A program made the translations under genes and the position numbers. The notes beneath the pieces are model-generated. The model was not told the origin of the DNA, did not search any database, and saw only the letters and a program-made list of their open reading frames with translations. Shown in pieces: positions 12,164-20,299 of a DNA stretch of 64,000 nt. Origin of the DNA: Alcanivorax sp. (GTDB lineage Bacteria > Pseudomonadota > Gammaproteobacteria > Pseudomonadales > Alcanivoracaceae); contig CP051239.1 in NCBI GenBank assembly GCA_017794945.1, forward strand, positions 2,966,692-3,030,691, written 5' to 3'. Positions within the stretch are counted from its first letter, which is position 1, and every line of letters starts with the position of its first letter.

Positions 12164-12796
12164 ATGGGTGACTTGGAAAAGGCCACGCGTAAGGCACAGG
12201 AATTCCGGCAGCGCGAGCAGGAAATTCTGGACGCCGCACTGATTCTGTTCCTGGAGCAGGGCGAAGACCGCGTCACGGTGGAGAACATCGCCGACCGGGT
12301 GGGCATTGGCAAGGGCACCATCTACAAGCATTTCGAGACCAAGAACCAGATCTACCTGCTGTTGATGCTTCGCTACGAGGAAGATCTGGCGTCGCTGTTC
12401 CAGGACATTTCCGAATCCGATGACAAGGAAACCCTGGCACGCGAATACTTCCGCTTCCGGATCAGCGACCCGGCCCGCTATCAGTTGTTCGACCGGCTGG
12501 AAAACAAGGTGATCAAGGATCACGCGGTGCCGGAGCTGGTGGACAAACTGCATCGTATCCGCGAAGCCAATTTCGAAAAGCTCAACCACATCGTCGAGGC
12601 CCGCATCCAGGAAGGTTCCCTGGAGCCGGTGCCCGCCATCTACCATATCTGCTCCGCCTGGGCTCTGGCGCACGGCGCCGTTGCGTTGATGCAGTCGCCG
12701 TTTTATCAGCGCCTGATCGAGGACAAGGACGACTTTCTCGATTTCCTGATCGAGATCGGCATCCGCATGGGCAACAAAGGCCAGCGCGGCAAATAA
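12164..12796 (+). CDS. TetR family transcriptional regulator
   Basis: 210 residues with a TetR N-terminal helix-turn-helix: REQEILDAALILFLEQGEDRV, then VENIADRVGIGKGTIYKHF, ending at about residue 60. The C-terminal ligand domain is not recognisable. GGGTGACTTGG follows the ATG, and GAGGAG-like Shine-Dalgarno bases precede it. It is divergent from the PLP-enzyme gene (134 bp apart) and 9 bp upstream of the DUF1285 gene, so it may control either or both. The ligand is unknown. Confidence 0.9.
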   Translation: MGDLEKATRKAQEFRQREQEILDAALILFLEQGEDRVTVENIADRVGIGKGTIYKHFETKNQIYLLLMLRYEEDLASLFQDISESDDKETLAREYFRFRISDPARYQLFDRLENKVIKDHAVPELVDKLHRIREANFEKLNHIVEARIQEGSLEPVPAIYHICSAWALAHGAVALMQSPFYQRLIEDKDDFLDFLIEIGIRMGNKGQRGK

Positions 12797-12805
12797 GGAA
12801 TTTCG

Positions 12806-13366
12806 ATGACCAAAGCCGACGAATTACTGGCGCTGCTGGTAAAAGCCGACCAGGACGAACAGGGGCTGCCCCCGGTACACAAATGGCAGCCCGAACGCCA
12901 GGACGATATCGACATGCGCATCGCCCGCGACGGCACCTGGTATTACCAGGAATCGCCGATTCAGCGCGAGCGCATGGTCAAGCTGTTCTCCACTATCCTG
13001 TTGCGTGAAGGCGACGATTATTTTCTGGTCACGCCGGTGGAAAAGCTGCGCATCAAGGTGGATGACGCTCCCTTCGTCGCCACCGACGTGGAGCGTGTCA
13101 CCGACGGCGGCCGGGAGAAGCTGGTGTTCACCACCAATGTGGGGACCCATGTGGTGGCGGGCGCGCGTCATCCGTTACGGGTGGAGACCGACGCCGACAG
13201 CGGCGAGCCGGCGCCCTATGTTCATTTGCGCGACAACCTGGAAGCGCTGATCTCACGGAATATTTTCTATCAGCTGGTGGACTGGGCGCGCCGCGAAGAG
13301 CAGGGCGGCGGCGCCCGTCTGGTGGTGGATTCCGACGGCGAAACCTTCGAGCTCGGCGCGCTTTAG
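12806..13366 (+). CDS. DUF1285 family protein
   Basis: 186 residues. The motif set PPVHKWQPERQDDIDMRIARDGTW, ESPIQRERMVKLFSTIL, VTPVEKLRIKVDDAPF and the C-terminal NIFYQLVDWA is that of DUF1285, a widespread cytosolic proteobacterial family without an established role. No signal peptide or membrane segment. It sits 9 bp after the TetR gene and is probably co-transcribed. Its TAG stop codon lies in the left arm of a hairpin. Confidence 0.88.
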   Translation: MTKADELLALLVKADQDEQGLPPVHKWQPERQDDIDMRIARDGTWYYQESPIQRERMVKLFSTILLREGDDYFLVTPVEKLRIKVDDAPFVATDVERVTDGGREKLVFTTNVGTHVVAGARHPLRVETDADSGEPAPYVHLRDNLEALISRNIFYQLVDWARREEQGGGARLVVDSDGETFELGAL

Positions 13367-13412
13367 TGGTCCATGCGGCTGAGAGTGACAGAAGCAGCCG
13401 CATGGACCACTA
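13364..13412. terminator. 17-bp perfect hairpin holding the stop codons of two convergent genes
   Basis: Arms TAGTGGTCCATGCGGCT (13364-13380) and its exact reverse complement (13396-13412) with a 15-nt loop. The outer TAG of each arm is the stop codon of the gene running into it (DUF1285 from the left, the channel from the right). There is no T tract, so intrinsic termination is uncertain; it may protect 3' ends or block read-through. Confidence 0.75.
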
Positions 13413-14249
13413 GGCGGTTTCTGTCTGGCCCGGTTTGGGCAGGCCGGTGCCGCATTGTTTGCAGAAACGGGCATCCGGATCGTGGTCGTGGCGGTGGCAG
13501 TTGGGGCATTCGCGCTCGTAACGCCGCGCCATCTGCGCCTTGGACATTTCCGCGGTGACGATGCCGGTGGGCACGGCGATGATGGCGTAACCGGTGATCA
13601 TTGCCATCGACGCCACCGCCTGGCCCAGCGAGGTTTGCGGCGAAATGTCGCCGTAGCCGACCGTGGTGACGGTGACGATGGCCCAGTAGATGCTGCGTGG
13701 AATGCTGGTGAAACCGTTGGCCGGCCCTTCCACCAGGTACATCAGGCTGCCGAAAATGATGATCACGATCACCACCGAGAACATGAAGATGCCGATCTTG
13801 CGGCGGGTGCGCACCAGGGTGGCGCCGAGCTCGTTGGCCTCGGTCATCAGGTGGGCGAGCTTGAGCACCCGGAACACCCGCAACACGCGCAGGGCGCGGA
13901 TGGTGAGCAGGTAGTTGGCGCCGGGCAGAAACAGGCTTAGATAGGTGGGAATGATCGACAGCAGGTCCACCACCCCGAAAAAGCTGCGCGCGTAACGCAG
14001 CGGCCGATCACTGACCCACAGGCGGATCATGTACTCGACGGTGAACAGCAGGGTAAAAAACCATTCCGCGCCATACAGCAAGGCGCCGTATTGCTGATGG
14101 ATGGACTGCACGCTGTCCAGCATCACCGCCGCGACGCTGGCGAGAATGGCGACAATCAGCAGCTGATCAAAATATTGCCCTGCGGGGGTATCGGTGCCGA
14201 AAATAATGTGGCGCCAGCGATCGCGCAGGGAAACGTAATCCGAACTCAT
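13410..14249 (-). CDS. Voltage-gated-type potassium channel with C-terminal zinc ribbon
   Basis: A 279-residue inner-membrane ion channel. Six membrane segments are visible; the fourth (LLTIRALRVLRVFRVLKLAH) carries regularly spaced arginines like a voltage sensor. The pore loop holds the K+ filter TVTTVGYGDISP. After the last helix a cytosolic tail ends in CPNCHRHDHDPDARFCKQCG, a zinc-ribbon pattern (CxxC...CxxC). Length fits bacterial Kv-like channels. It is convergent with the DUF1285 gene and divergent from the redoxin gene. Confidence 0.92.
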   Translation of the reverse strand: MSSDYVSLRDRWRHIIFGTDTPAGQYFDQLLIVAILASVAAVMLDSVQSIHQQYGALLYGAEWFFTLLFTVEYMIRLWVSDRPLRYARSFFGVVDLLSIIPTYLSLFLPGANYLLTIRALRVLRVFRVLKLAHLMTEANELGATLVRTRRKIGIFMFSVVIVIIIFGSLMYLVEGPANGFTSIPRSIYWAIVTVTTVGYGDISPQTSLGQAVASMAMITGYAIIAVPTGIVTAEMSKAQMARRYERECPNCHRHDHDPDARFCKQCGTGLPKPGQTETA

Positions 14250-14375
14250 GGAACCTCGGGCCGGGACATTGCGAGAACGCTATTCTGTCTTGTCCATCGT
14301 CCGTTGACCACTTAGTCTCTGTTTCTATACGAATAAAAAAGCCGTTTGCTGTACCGCACCGCTTGAGGGGGGATC

Positions 14376-15233
14376 ATGGCGCGCGCCAAAGCGTTGTTCA
14401 TTTCGTTGTACCCGTTCGCCTCGTTGTTCATCTGTGCCCACGCCCTGTGGCTGGGATCGCAGGACCGGCATTGGCTGTGGGCCGGCCCGCTGCTGGTCAA
14501 TGTGCCGATTCTGGTGTTGCTGGGCTGGCTGGTCAGCCTGGGCCCGGCGCGCACCAGCCCGCACCTGCCGCTGGCGACCCTGTGCGCCTGGCTGGGCGCG
14601 GCGGTGACCCTCCTGGGTACTTTGTCCCTCGGTGACCCCCGCTGGCTGGCCTGGTTGTACACCGGCCTGGGCCTGCTCGGTCTTTGTGCTTACCTGTTCT
14701 GGTACAGCCCGTTGCAGCGTGATGCCGCCGACGGCCCGCGCCCCGGCCAATTGCTGCCGCCGCTGGCATTCCGTGATCTGCAGGGGCGGCCCGTGTCCAC
14801 CACCTCGCTGCACGGGGCGCCGGCGGTGCTGCTGTTTTTCCGTGGCAACTGGTGCCCGGTATGCATGGCCCAGGTGCGCGAACTGGCCCGGCGCCGCCCG
14901 CAACTGGAACGACGTGGCGCCCGTATTATTCTGGTCAGCGCCCAGCCAGGCGCCCGGACCGGGCGCCTGGCCGCCCGCCTGGGCGTGCCGATGGAGTGGT
15001 GGGTGGATCCGCGGCTGGACGCCGCCCGGCAACTGCGCATCCTCGATCCGGGTGGCACGCCCCTGGGGCTGGAGCTGTTCGGCTACCCCTCGGACACGGT
15101 GCTGCCCACGGTTTTGATTACCGACGCCCGGGGCGAGATCTGCTACGTGGACCTGGCCGACAATTACCGGGTGCGCCCGGAACCCGCCACCTTTCTTCGT
15201 GTGCTGGATACCATGGTGCCGGCCCCGCGCTAG
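14376..15233 (+). CDS. Membrane-anchored redoxin/AhpC-TSA family protein
   Basis: 285 residues. About three or four N-terminal helices (residues ~5-110) precede a thioredoxin-fold domain whose active-site motif is FRGNWCPVCMAQVRELARR (CxxC). The domain begins LLPPLAFRDLQGRPVSTTSLHG and ends near ADNYRVRPEP, as in peroxiredoxin-like proteins. The side on which the redoxin domain lies depends on the helix count and was not resolved. It stands alone, divergent from the K+ channel gene. Substrate unknown; peroxide or disulfide reduction is the family role. Confidence 0.82.
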   Translation: MARAKALFISLYPFASLFICAHALWLGSQDRHWLWAGPLLVNVPILVLLGWLVSLGPARTSPHLPLATLCAWLGAAVTLLGTLSLGDPRWLAWLYTGLGLLGLCAYLFWYSPLQRDAADGPRPGQLLPPLAFRDLQGRPVSTTSLHGAPAVLLFFRGNWCPVCMAQVRELARRRPQLERRGARIILVSAQPGARTGRLAARLGVPMEWWVDPRLDAARQLRILDPGGTPLGLELFGYPSDTVLPTVLITDARGEICYVDLADNYRVRPEPATFLRVLDTMVPAPR

Positions 15234-15446
15234 AAGATTGGTACTATCGTTCCTGTAACTCCTTGTCCCGTAAAGAAAAGTTTCCCGGGCGCCGCAAAGA
15301 TTACCGTATGATTACCACGGCTACGCTTTATTACATAGCCGCAACGGCGTGCATCTACATCGCTTTGCACACCCCTTCCATAGTCGAAAAGTCAGCCTCC
15401 ATTTCGGGGGGCTAGCGACTAAGAAGTAAAAAGGGAGGGGTAAACC
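15234..15446 (+). other. Long untranslated leader of the repeat lipoprotein gene
   Basis: 213 bp without a convincing gene. A 35-codon frame at 15308-15415 lacks a good ribosome site. Several small stems can be drawn (for example GGCTA...TAGCC at ~15321-15344), so a structured leader is possible, but no known riboswitch was recognised. Confidence 0.35.
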
Positions 15447-17846
15447 TTGGATACCAACATCAAACATTTTATCGGTGGTGGCGTACTCGCGCTGCTGCTA
15501 ACCGCCTGCGGCGGCGGAAGCGGCGGGGGCGGTGACGTCTCCGGCAACTCGCCGACGCCCTCGACCCGTGACCTGCCGGAAGAAATGGCGGCCGTCGTGG
15601 ACGAGTCCAACGCGTTCACTGAAGAATTCTGTCCCGAGACCTCGGAAGGGGCCGCCGGCACGCCGCTTGATCCGGCTCTCTGCGTCGAGGAAAGCGAAGA
15701 GTCTGAAGGCGGCGCGCCGGATCCCACCGATGTGGTGGCGCAGTTCTGTCCCACCGCGGCGTCCTCGTTCGATCTGGAAGGCGCGTTCGACCCGGCGGCG
15801 TTCACCGAAGGCTTCGACGATCCGGCCGGTTTCCTGACCGACGGTCCGTTGTCGTTCCCGATCGCCTGTCTGCAGGAATCCGCCACCAACCTGGAAGGCC
15901 TGCAGGACCTGATCGGTGGCAGCAACCCGATCACCGAGCAGCTGTGTCCGGTGGCGGCCGCCGAGCCGTCCTTTGACCCGGCCACCTGCTTCGCGGAAGT
16001 GACCGGCGGTGCCAACGGCGGCTTGCCTGGCCTGCCCGGCGGCGGTGAAGGCGGCGGCGCGCCTGGTGCCGACCAGTTCCTTAACCAGTTCTGCCCGGAA
16101 AGCGCCGGTGCCGGCGTCGGGCCCGAGACCCCGCTGAACTGTCTTAACGAAGCCAGCCGTGTCTACATCACCATCGTCGACATGATCACCAACCCGAATC
16201 CGCTCACCGAAGCGATCTGTCCGGTGGAAACCATGACCGGCCGCGTCGATCCGGTGGTGTGTTTCGAGGAAGCCGTGGGCGGCGGTGGCGGTATGCCCGG
16301 CCTGCCCGGTCTGGGTGATCTGCCCGGCCTGCCTGGTCTGCCCGGCGGTGGTGACGGTGGCGACGGCGGCACGCCCGATGTGCCCGGCCTGGACCAGCTG
16401 ACCGATGCGCTGTCCGGCATCTGCCCGGAGACCCTGGAAGCCGAAGTCGGCCCGACCACTCCGATTGACTGTCTGGCGGAAGCCGGCGGCAGCTTCGGTG
16501 GTTTCGAAGACCTGATCGGCGGCCTGGGCGGCAGCAACCCGCTCACCGAAGCCCTGTGCCCCACCGCCGCCATGGCGGAAAGCTTCGACCCGGCGGCCTG
16601 CTTCACTGAAGCGGCTGGCCAGCTGCCCTCCGCACCCGGCGGTGGCACTCCGCAGATTCCCGGCGTCGGCATGGCTCTGGAACAAATCTGTCCGGTGGCC
16701 GCGGGTGAGGAAATCGGCCTCACCACGCCGTTCGACTGCCTGCTGGAACTGGGCGGTGGCTTCGGCGACCTGGAAGGTCTGCTTGGCGGCCTCACCGACG
16801 GCGGACTTGAAGGCGGCAACCCGCTGACCGATGCCCTGTGTCCGGTGACGTCCGAGGAAGGCCTGGATCCGGCGGCCTGCTTCATGGAAGCCCTGGAAGG
16901 TCTGCCCGGCGGCCTGCCGCTGCCCGGTGGCGACGGCGGTACCCCGGAACTGCCCGGTGGCGAACAACTGCTGGGTCAGCTGTGCCCGGTGGCCGGTGCC
17001 GGTGAAATCGGGCCGACCACGCCGATCGAGTGTCTGACCGAAGCCGGTCAGAACCTGGGCAACATCCAGGACATGCTCGGCGGCCTGGGTGGCAGCAACC
17101 CGCTCACCGAAGCCGTGTGCCCGACCGCCTCCGCGGCCGAGCAGCTGGACCCGGCGGCGTGTCTGAGCGAAGCCCTGGGCGGCGGCCTGCCCGGTCTGCC
17201 CGGTGGTGGCGACGGCGGCGACGGCGGCGTGCCGGAAATTCCCGGTCTGAGCGACGGCCTGGCGCAGCTGTGCCCTGAAGCCGGTGCCGGCGAAATCGGC
17301 CCGACCACCCCGCTGGAGTGCCTCACCGAGGCCGGCCAGAACCTGGGCGGTCTCACCGACCTGCTCGGTGGCCTGGGCGGCAGCAACCCGCTCACCGACG
17401 CGCTGTGCCCGACGGCCTCCGCCGCCGAGCAGCTTGATCCGGCCGCCTGTTTCACCGAAGCGCTGGGTAACCTGCCGGGCGCGCCCGGTGGTGACGGCGG
17501 CACCGGCGGCGTTCCGGAAATCCCGGGTCTGAGCGACGGTCTGGCGCAAATCTGCCCGCTGGCCCTGGAAGGCGAAGTGGGTCCGACCACGCCGCTGGAC
17601 TGCCTGATGGAAGCCGGCGGCAGCCTGAGCCAGCTGCAGGATCTGCTGGGCGGCCTCGGCGGCGGCCTGGGTGGCGGTGAAGAGGGTGAAGGCAGCGCCG
17701 ACCCGATCACCGGTCAGCTTTGCCCGGAAGCCGGCGCCGGCGGTCTGAGCCCGACGCTGCCGTTCGAGTGTCTGCTGGAAGCGGGCCAGAACCTGCCCGG
17801 GCTGCTCACCGGCCTGCCCGACCTGCTTGGTGGTCTGGCGCCGTAA
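15447..17846 (+). CDS. Acidic repeat lipoprotein made of alternating paired-cysteine modules
   Basis: 799 residues, function unknown. A lipoprotein signal with lipobox LLTAC (Cys21) is followed by Gly-rich sequence. The rest is 15 modules of two alternating types. Type B looks like NPLTEALCPTA...DPAACFTEA (7 copies); type A looks like AQLCP...GPTTPLECLTEAGQNLG (8 copies), and linkers are rich in GLPGLPGGGDGG. Each module has exactly two cysteines. After residue 7 there is no Lys or His, only three Arg in the whole protein, and no Trp, so it is extremely acidic. The start is TTG 15447: GGGAGGGG lies 6 nt before it, and no in-frame ATG precedes the lipobox. A terminator follows. Confidence 0.85.
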   Translation: MDTNIKHFIGGGVLALLLTACGGGSGGGGDVSGNSPTPSTRDLPEEMAAVVDESNAFTEEFCPETSEGAAGTPLDPALCVEESEESEGGAPDPTDVVAQFCPTAASSFDLEGAFDPAAFTEGFDDPAGFLTDGPLSFPIACLQESATNLEGLQDLIGGSNPITEQLCPVAAAEPSFDPATCFAEVTGGANGGLPGLPGGGEGGGAPGADQFLNQFCPESAGAGVGPETPLNCLNEASRVYITIVDMITNPNPLTEAICPVETMTGRVDPVVCFEEAVGGGGGMPGLPGLGDLPGLPGLPGGGDGGDGGTPDVPGLDQLTDALSGICPETLEAEVGPTTPIDCLAEAGGSFGGFEDLIGGLGGSNPLTEALCPTAAMAESFDPAACFTEAAGQLPSAPGGGTPQIPGVGMALEQICPVAAGEEIGLTTPFDCLLELGGGFGDLEGLLGGLTDGGLEGGNPLTDALCPVTSEEGLDPAACFMEALEGLPGGLPLPGGDGGTPELPGGEQLLGQLCPVAGAGEIGPTTPIECLTEAGQNLGNIQDMLGGLGGSNPLTEAVCPTASAAEQLDPAACLSEALGGGLPGLPGGGDGGDGGVPEIPGLSDGLAQLCPEAGAGEIGPTTPLECLTEAGQNLGGLTDLLGGLGGSNPLTDALCPTASAAEQLDPAACFTEALGNLPGAPGGDGGTGGVPEIPGLSDGLAQICPLALEGEVGPTTPLDCLMEAGGSLSQLQDLLGGLGGGLGGGEEGEGSADPITGQLCPEAGAGGLSPTLPFECLLEAGQNLPGLLTGLPDLLGGLAP

Positions 17847-17902
17847 CCGCGTGACGGTTTGATCGGTGTCCCGCCGTTCGCGGTGGGGGCCGGTCCCCGA
17901 AC

Positions 17903-17941
17903 ACAAAAAAGCCCCGGCCAAACGGTCGGGGCTTTTTTGTG
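17903..17941 (+). terminator. Rho-independent terminator after the repeat lipoprotein gene
   Basis: Stem AAAAAAGCCCCGGCC / GGTCGGGGCTTTTTT with loop AAAC. Runs of A and T on both sides allow it to act in both directions. Confidence 0.93.
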
Positions 17942-17985
17942 TCTCCGCGGTTTAGCGGGCAGGCTGGTCCCTCCAGCCGGGGGGC

Positions 17986-18092
17986 GCGTGTCTGTGTTCT
18001 GTCCTTCCGGGAACGCTGTGGATACATCCCTGTACGCTCCCTGTCGAACGTCCTGTTCTCCAGGGTCCCGGAAGGACAGAACACAGACACGC
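17986..18092 (-). repeat. Long-armed palindromic element, copy 1 (inverted)
   Basis: 27-nt perfect inverted-repeat arms (17986-18012 and 18066-18092; the arm begins GCGTGTCTGTGTTCTGTCCT). The 53-nt interior, read on the minus strand, contains CAGGGATGTATCCACAGCG. Copy 2 has CAGGGACGGATTCACGGCG at the same place but wholly different arms, so the two belong to one family with a conserved core and free arms. Confidence 0.8.
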
Positions 18093-18171
18093 TCAGTGGC
18101 GAGATTCCGGTGTCCCGGGTTATCGCTGCGTCGAACCTTTCTGCGAGCCTCGGCGGCTTGCTCCCAAGGGA

Positions 18172-18295
18172 GGTTCGGTCTCGGTGCCAGTGTCCAGGAC
18201 TGTGTGAGGCAGGGAGCCGAACCGGTCCGCCGCTGCGGCAAGCCTCCAGGGACGGATTCACGGCGGGTCCTGGACACTGGCACCGAGACCGAACC
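18172..18295 (+). repeat. Long-armed palindromic element, copy 2
   Basis: 28-nt perfect inverted-repeat arms (18172-18199 and 18268-18295; the left arm begins GGTTCGGTCTCGGTGCCAGT). The core CAGGGACGGATTCACGGCG lies just inside the right arm. It is in opposite orientation to copy 1 and 79 bp from it. Confidence 0.8.
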
Positions 18296-18334
18296 GGGCT
18301 ACGAAGTCACAGCACTGAAGTTCCTGCTAAAGGG

Positions 18335-18360
18335 CGATGAGCCTTTTTTAAGGCTCATCG
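18335..18360. terminator. Perfect hairpin downstream of DAHP synthase
   Basis: CGATGAGCCTT and AAGGCTCATCG (11 bp) with a T-rich loop, 22 bp beyond the DAHP synthase stop. It lacks a T tract in the gene's direction, so terminator function is likely but not certain. Confidence 0.55.
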
Positions 18361-18381
18361 CGGTTTAGTAGTAAGGGCGGG

Positions 18382-19455
18382 TTATTGATTCCGGCGGGGC
18401 AGGGTGTCGCGCACCTTGTCGGCAAGGTCGCGGATGCTCTGCTCGGTGGTGTCCCAGGCAATGCAGCCGTCGGTCACCGACACGCCGTATTCCAGGTCGT
18501 CCAGATTCTCGGGGATCTTCTGGTTGCCGGCCTTGAGGTGGGATTCCACCATCAGGCCGACAATGGACTTGTTGCCTTCCAGAATCTGGTTGCCGATGTT
18601 TTCCATCACCAGCGGTTGCAGGTTCGGGTCCTTGTTGGAGTTGGCGTGGGAGCAATCCACCATGATGTTGGTGGACACCCCGGCTTTTTCCAGCGCGCTT
18701 TCCGCCAGGGCCACGGACACCGAATCGTAGTTGGGTTTGCCGCCGCCGCCGCGCAGCACCACGTGGGCGTAGGGGTTGCCTTTGGTGGTGGTCAGCGCCA
18801 CCCGGCCGTCCGGGTCGATGCCCAGGAAACGGTGCGGATGCTTGACGCTGAGCATGGCGTTGACCGCCACGTCCAGGCTGCCGTCGGTGCCGTTCTTGAA
18901 GCCCACCGGGCCGGACAGGCCGGAAGACATTTCCCGGTGGGTCTGGGATTCGGTGGTGCGCGCGCCGATCGCCGACCAGGAGATCAGATCCTGCATGTAT
19001 TGCGGGGTGGTCGGGTCGAGCGCCTCGGTGGCCGCGGGCAGGCCCAGATCGGCCACGTCGAGCAGCAGCTTGCGGGCAATGTGCAGGCCGTCCTGTACCT
19101 TGAAGGAGTCGTTCATGTAGGGGTCGTTGATCAGACCCTTCCAGCCCACCGTGGTGCGCGGCTTTTCGAAATACACGCGCAGCACCAGAAACAGGGCGTC
19201 GTCCACCTCGGCGGCCAGCTTCTTGAGCCGTTCGGCGTATTCCATGGCCGCTTTCGGATCATGGATGGAGCAGGGGCCGATCACCACGAACAGGCGCGGA
19301 TCCTTGCGGTCGAGGATATCGCGAATCTGCTGGCGACCCTGGAATACGGTTTCCGCCGCCGTTTCGCTGAGCGGCAGCTTTTCCTTCAGTGCCCGGGGGG
19401 TGATCAGCACCTCCTGGGATTCGATGTTGAGATCGTCTAATTGCTTCTGGCTCAT
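18382..19455 (-). CDS. aroG: 3-deoxy-7-phosphoheptulonate (DAHP) synthase, class I
   Basis: 357 residues. It condenses phosphoenolpyruvate and erythrose 4-phosphate, the first step of the shikimate pathway, in the cytosol. Class I AroFGH motifs are clear: VVIGPCSIHDP, LRVYFEKPRTTVGWKGLIND, GARTTESQTHREMSSGLS, VGFKNGTDGS and MVDCSHANSNKD. The start is ATG 19455 (MSQKQLDDLN), giving the normal family length; longer upstream frames have no family sequence. The AroF/G/H feedback type cannot be told from this reading, so the symbol is provisional. Confidence 0.95.
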   Translation of the reverse strand: MSQKQLDDLNIESQEVLITPRALKEKLPLSETAAETVFQGRQQIRDILDRKDPRLFVVIGPCSIHDPKAAMEYAERLKKLAAEVDDALFLVLRVYFEKPRTTVGWKGLINDPYMNDSFKVQDGLHIARKLLLDVADLGLPAATEALDPTTPQYMQDLISWSAIGARTTESQTHREMSSGLSGPVGFKNGTDGSLDVAVNAMLSVKHPHRFLGIDPDGRVALTTTKGNPYAHVVLRGGGGKPNYDSVSVALAESALEKAGVSTNIMVDCSHANSNKDPNLQPLVMENIGNQILEGNKSIVGLMVESHLKAGNQKIPENLDDLEYGVSVTDGCIAWDTTEQSIRDLADKVRDTLPRRNQ

Positions 19456-19528
19456 GAGTCTGGCTATGCCTGTTATTTCGGTGTCGACGGATTTTGGCAG
19501 TCTAGCCGAATCCGTTGCAGGAATCAGC

Positions 19529-20257
19529 CTATTGCCGGGATAGAGTGGCGCTCGTTTCGGTAAGCAGCTCGCGGACGTAGGCGGGTACCAGCTCGGTGGC
19601 GCGCCCATGACGGTGTTCGTGAAACGCGGTGAGCTGTTCCGAGGGTTCCAGGTTGAGTTCCGTGGTGTGAGCGCCACTGGCGCGCGCTTCCGCCACGAAG
19701 CCGGCGGCGGGGTAGACGTTGCCGCTGGTGCCGATGCTGATAAAGCGCTCGCAGCCAGCCAGGGTGGTGTAGATGCGCTCCATTTCCAGGGGCATTTCAC
19801 CGAACCACACCACGTGGGGGCGCAGGCAGCCGGCGGCGCCGCACACGGTGCAGGTCAAGGCCGGGTCCAGATCGTGGTCGGCGGGCACCAGAGTGTCGGT
19901 GGTCTGGCAGCGTGCCTTGAGCAGTTCGCCGTGCATGTGGATGACGTTCCGGCTGCCGGCGCGCTCGTGCAGATCGTCCACGTTCTGGGTCACCACCAGC
20001 ACCTGGCCGGGCAGCGACTGCTCCAGCTCGGCCAGGGCCCGATGGGCGGCGTTGGGCTGGATCGCCGGGTCGCGCAACTGTTCACGGCGCCGGTTGTAGA
20101 AGCGTTGCACACCATGCGGGTCGCGCTGGAAGGCTCCCGGGGTGGCCACGTCCTCGATGCGGTGGTTTTCCCACAGGCCGCCGGCGTCGCGAAACGTATT
20201 GATACCGGATTCCGCCGAGATTCCGGCGCCGGTAAGTATTACAATCCTTTCCTGCAT
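19529..20257 (-). CDS. cobB: NAD-dependent protein deacylase, sirtuin (CobB-like)
   Basis: 242 residues. Sirtuin motifs: GAGISAESGINTFRDAGG (NAD pocket), TQNVDDLHERAGS, the catalytic His in IHMHGELLKARC, and a GTSGNVYPAAGF stretch. The zinc site has the cysteines in KARC and in CTVCGAAGC; one of these is spaced differently from the standard CxxC...CxxC set. It removes acyl groups from lysines, using NAD. It lies 73 bp upstream of the DAHP synthase gene on the same strand. Confidence 0.93.
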   Translation of the reverse strand: MQERIVILTGAGISAESGINTFRDAGGLWENHRIEDVATPGAFQRDPHGVQRFYNRRREQLRDPAIQPNAAHRALAELEQSLPGQVLVVTQNVDDLHERAGSRNVIHMHGELLKARCQTTDTLVPADHDLDPALTCTVCGAAGCLRPHVVWFGEMPLEMERIYTTLAGCERFISIGTSGNVYPAAGFVAEARASGAHTTELNLEPSEQLTAFHEHRHGRATELVPAYVRELLTETSATLSRQ

Positions 20258-20299
20258 GGCTGCTGCCTCCGCCTGTCTTCTTCGTTACCGTGGAGTGTT

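Larger units (their letters stand above)
17847..18381. other. Non-coding region between repeat lipoprotein and DAHP synthase
   Basis: 535 bp between convergent genes with no believable coding sequence. It holds a terminator (17903-17941), two long-armed palindromic elements (17986-18092 and 18172-18295) and a perfect hairpin near the DAHP synthase 3' end (18335-18360), each listed separately. Confidence 0.75.

Noticed and set aside
15260..15345. Possible c-di-GMP (GEMM) riboswitch in the leader of the repeat lipoprotein
   Set aside because: CCGCAAAG recalls the GACGCAAAGCC core, but the base after it and the paired flanks do not fit, and no tetraloop-receptor pattern is visible.
15308..15415. 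35-codon ORF starting MITTATLYYIAATACIY
   Set aside because: No ribosome site, an odd hydrophobic and Ser-rich composition, and it lies in the probable leader. Not listed as a gene.
15498..17921. 807-codon minus-strand frame opposite the repeat lipoprotein
   Set aside because: Mirrors the repeat periodicity of the plus-strand gene and has no signal peptide or family match. The plus-strand frame has lipobox, ribosome site and terminator.
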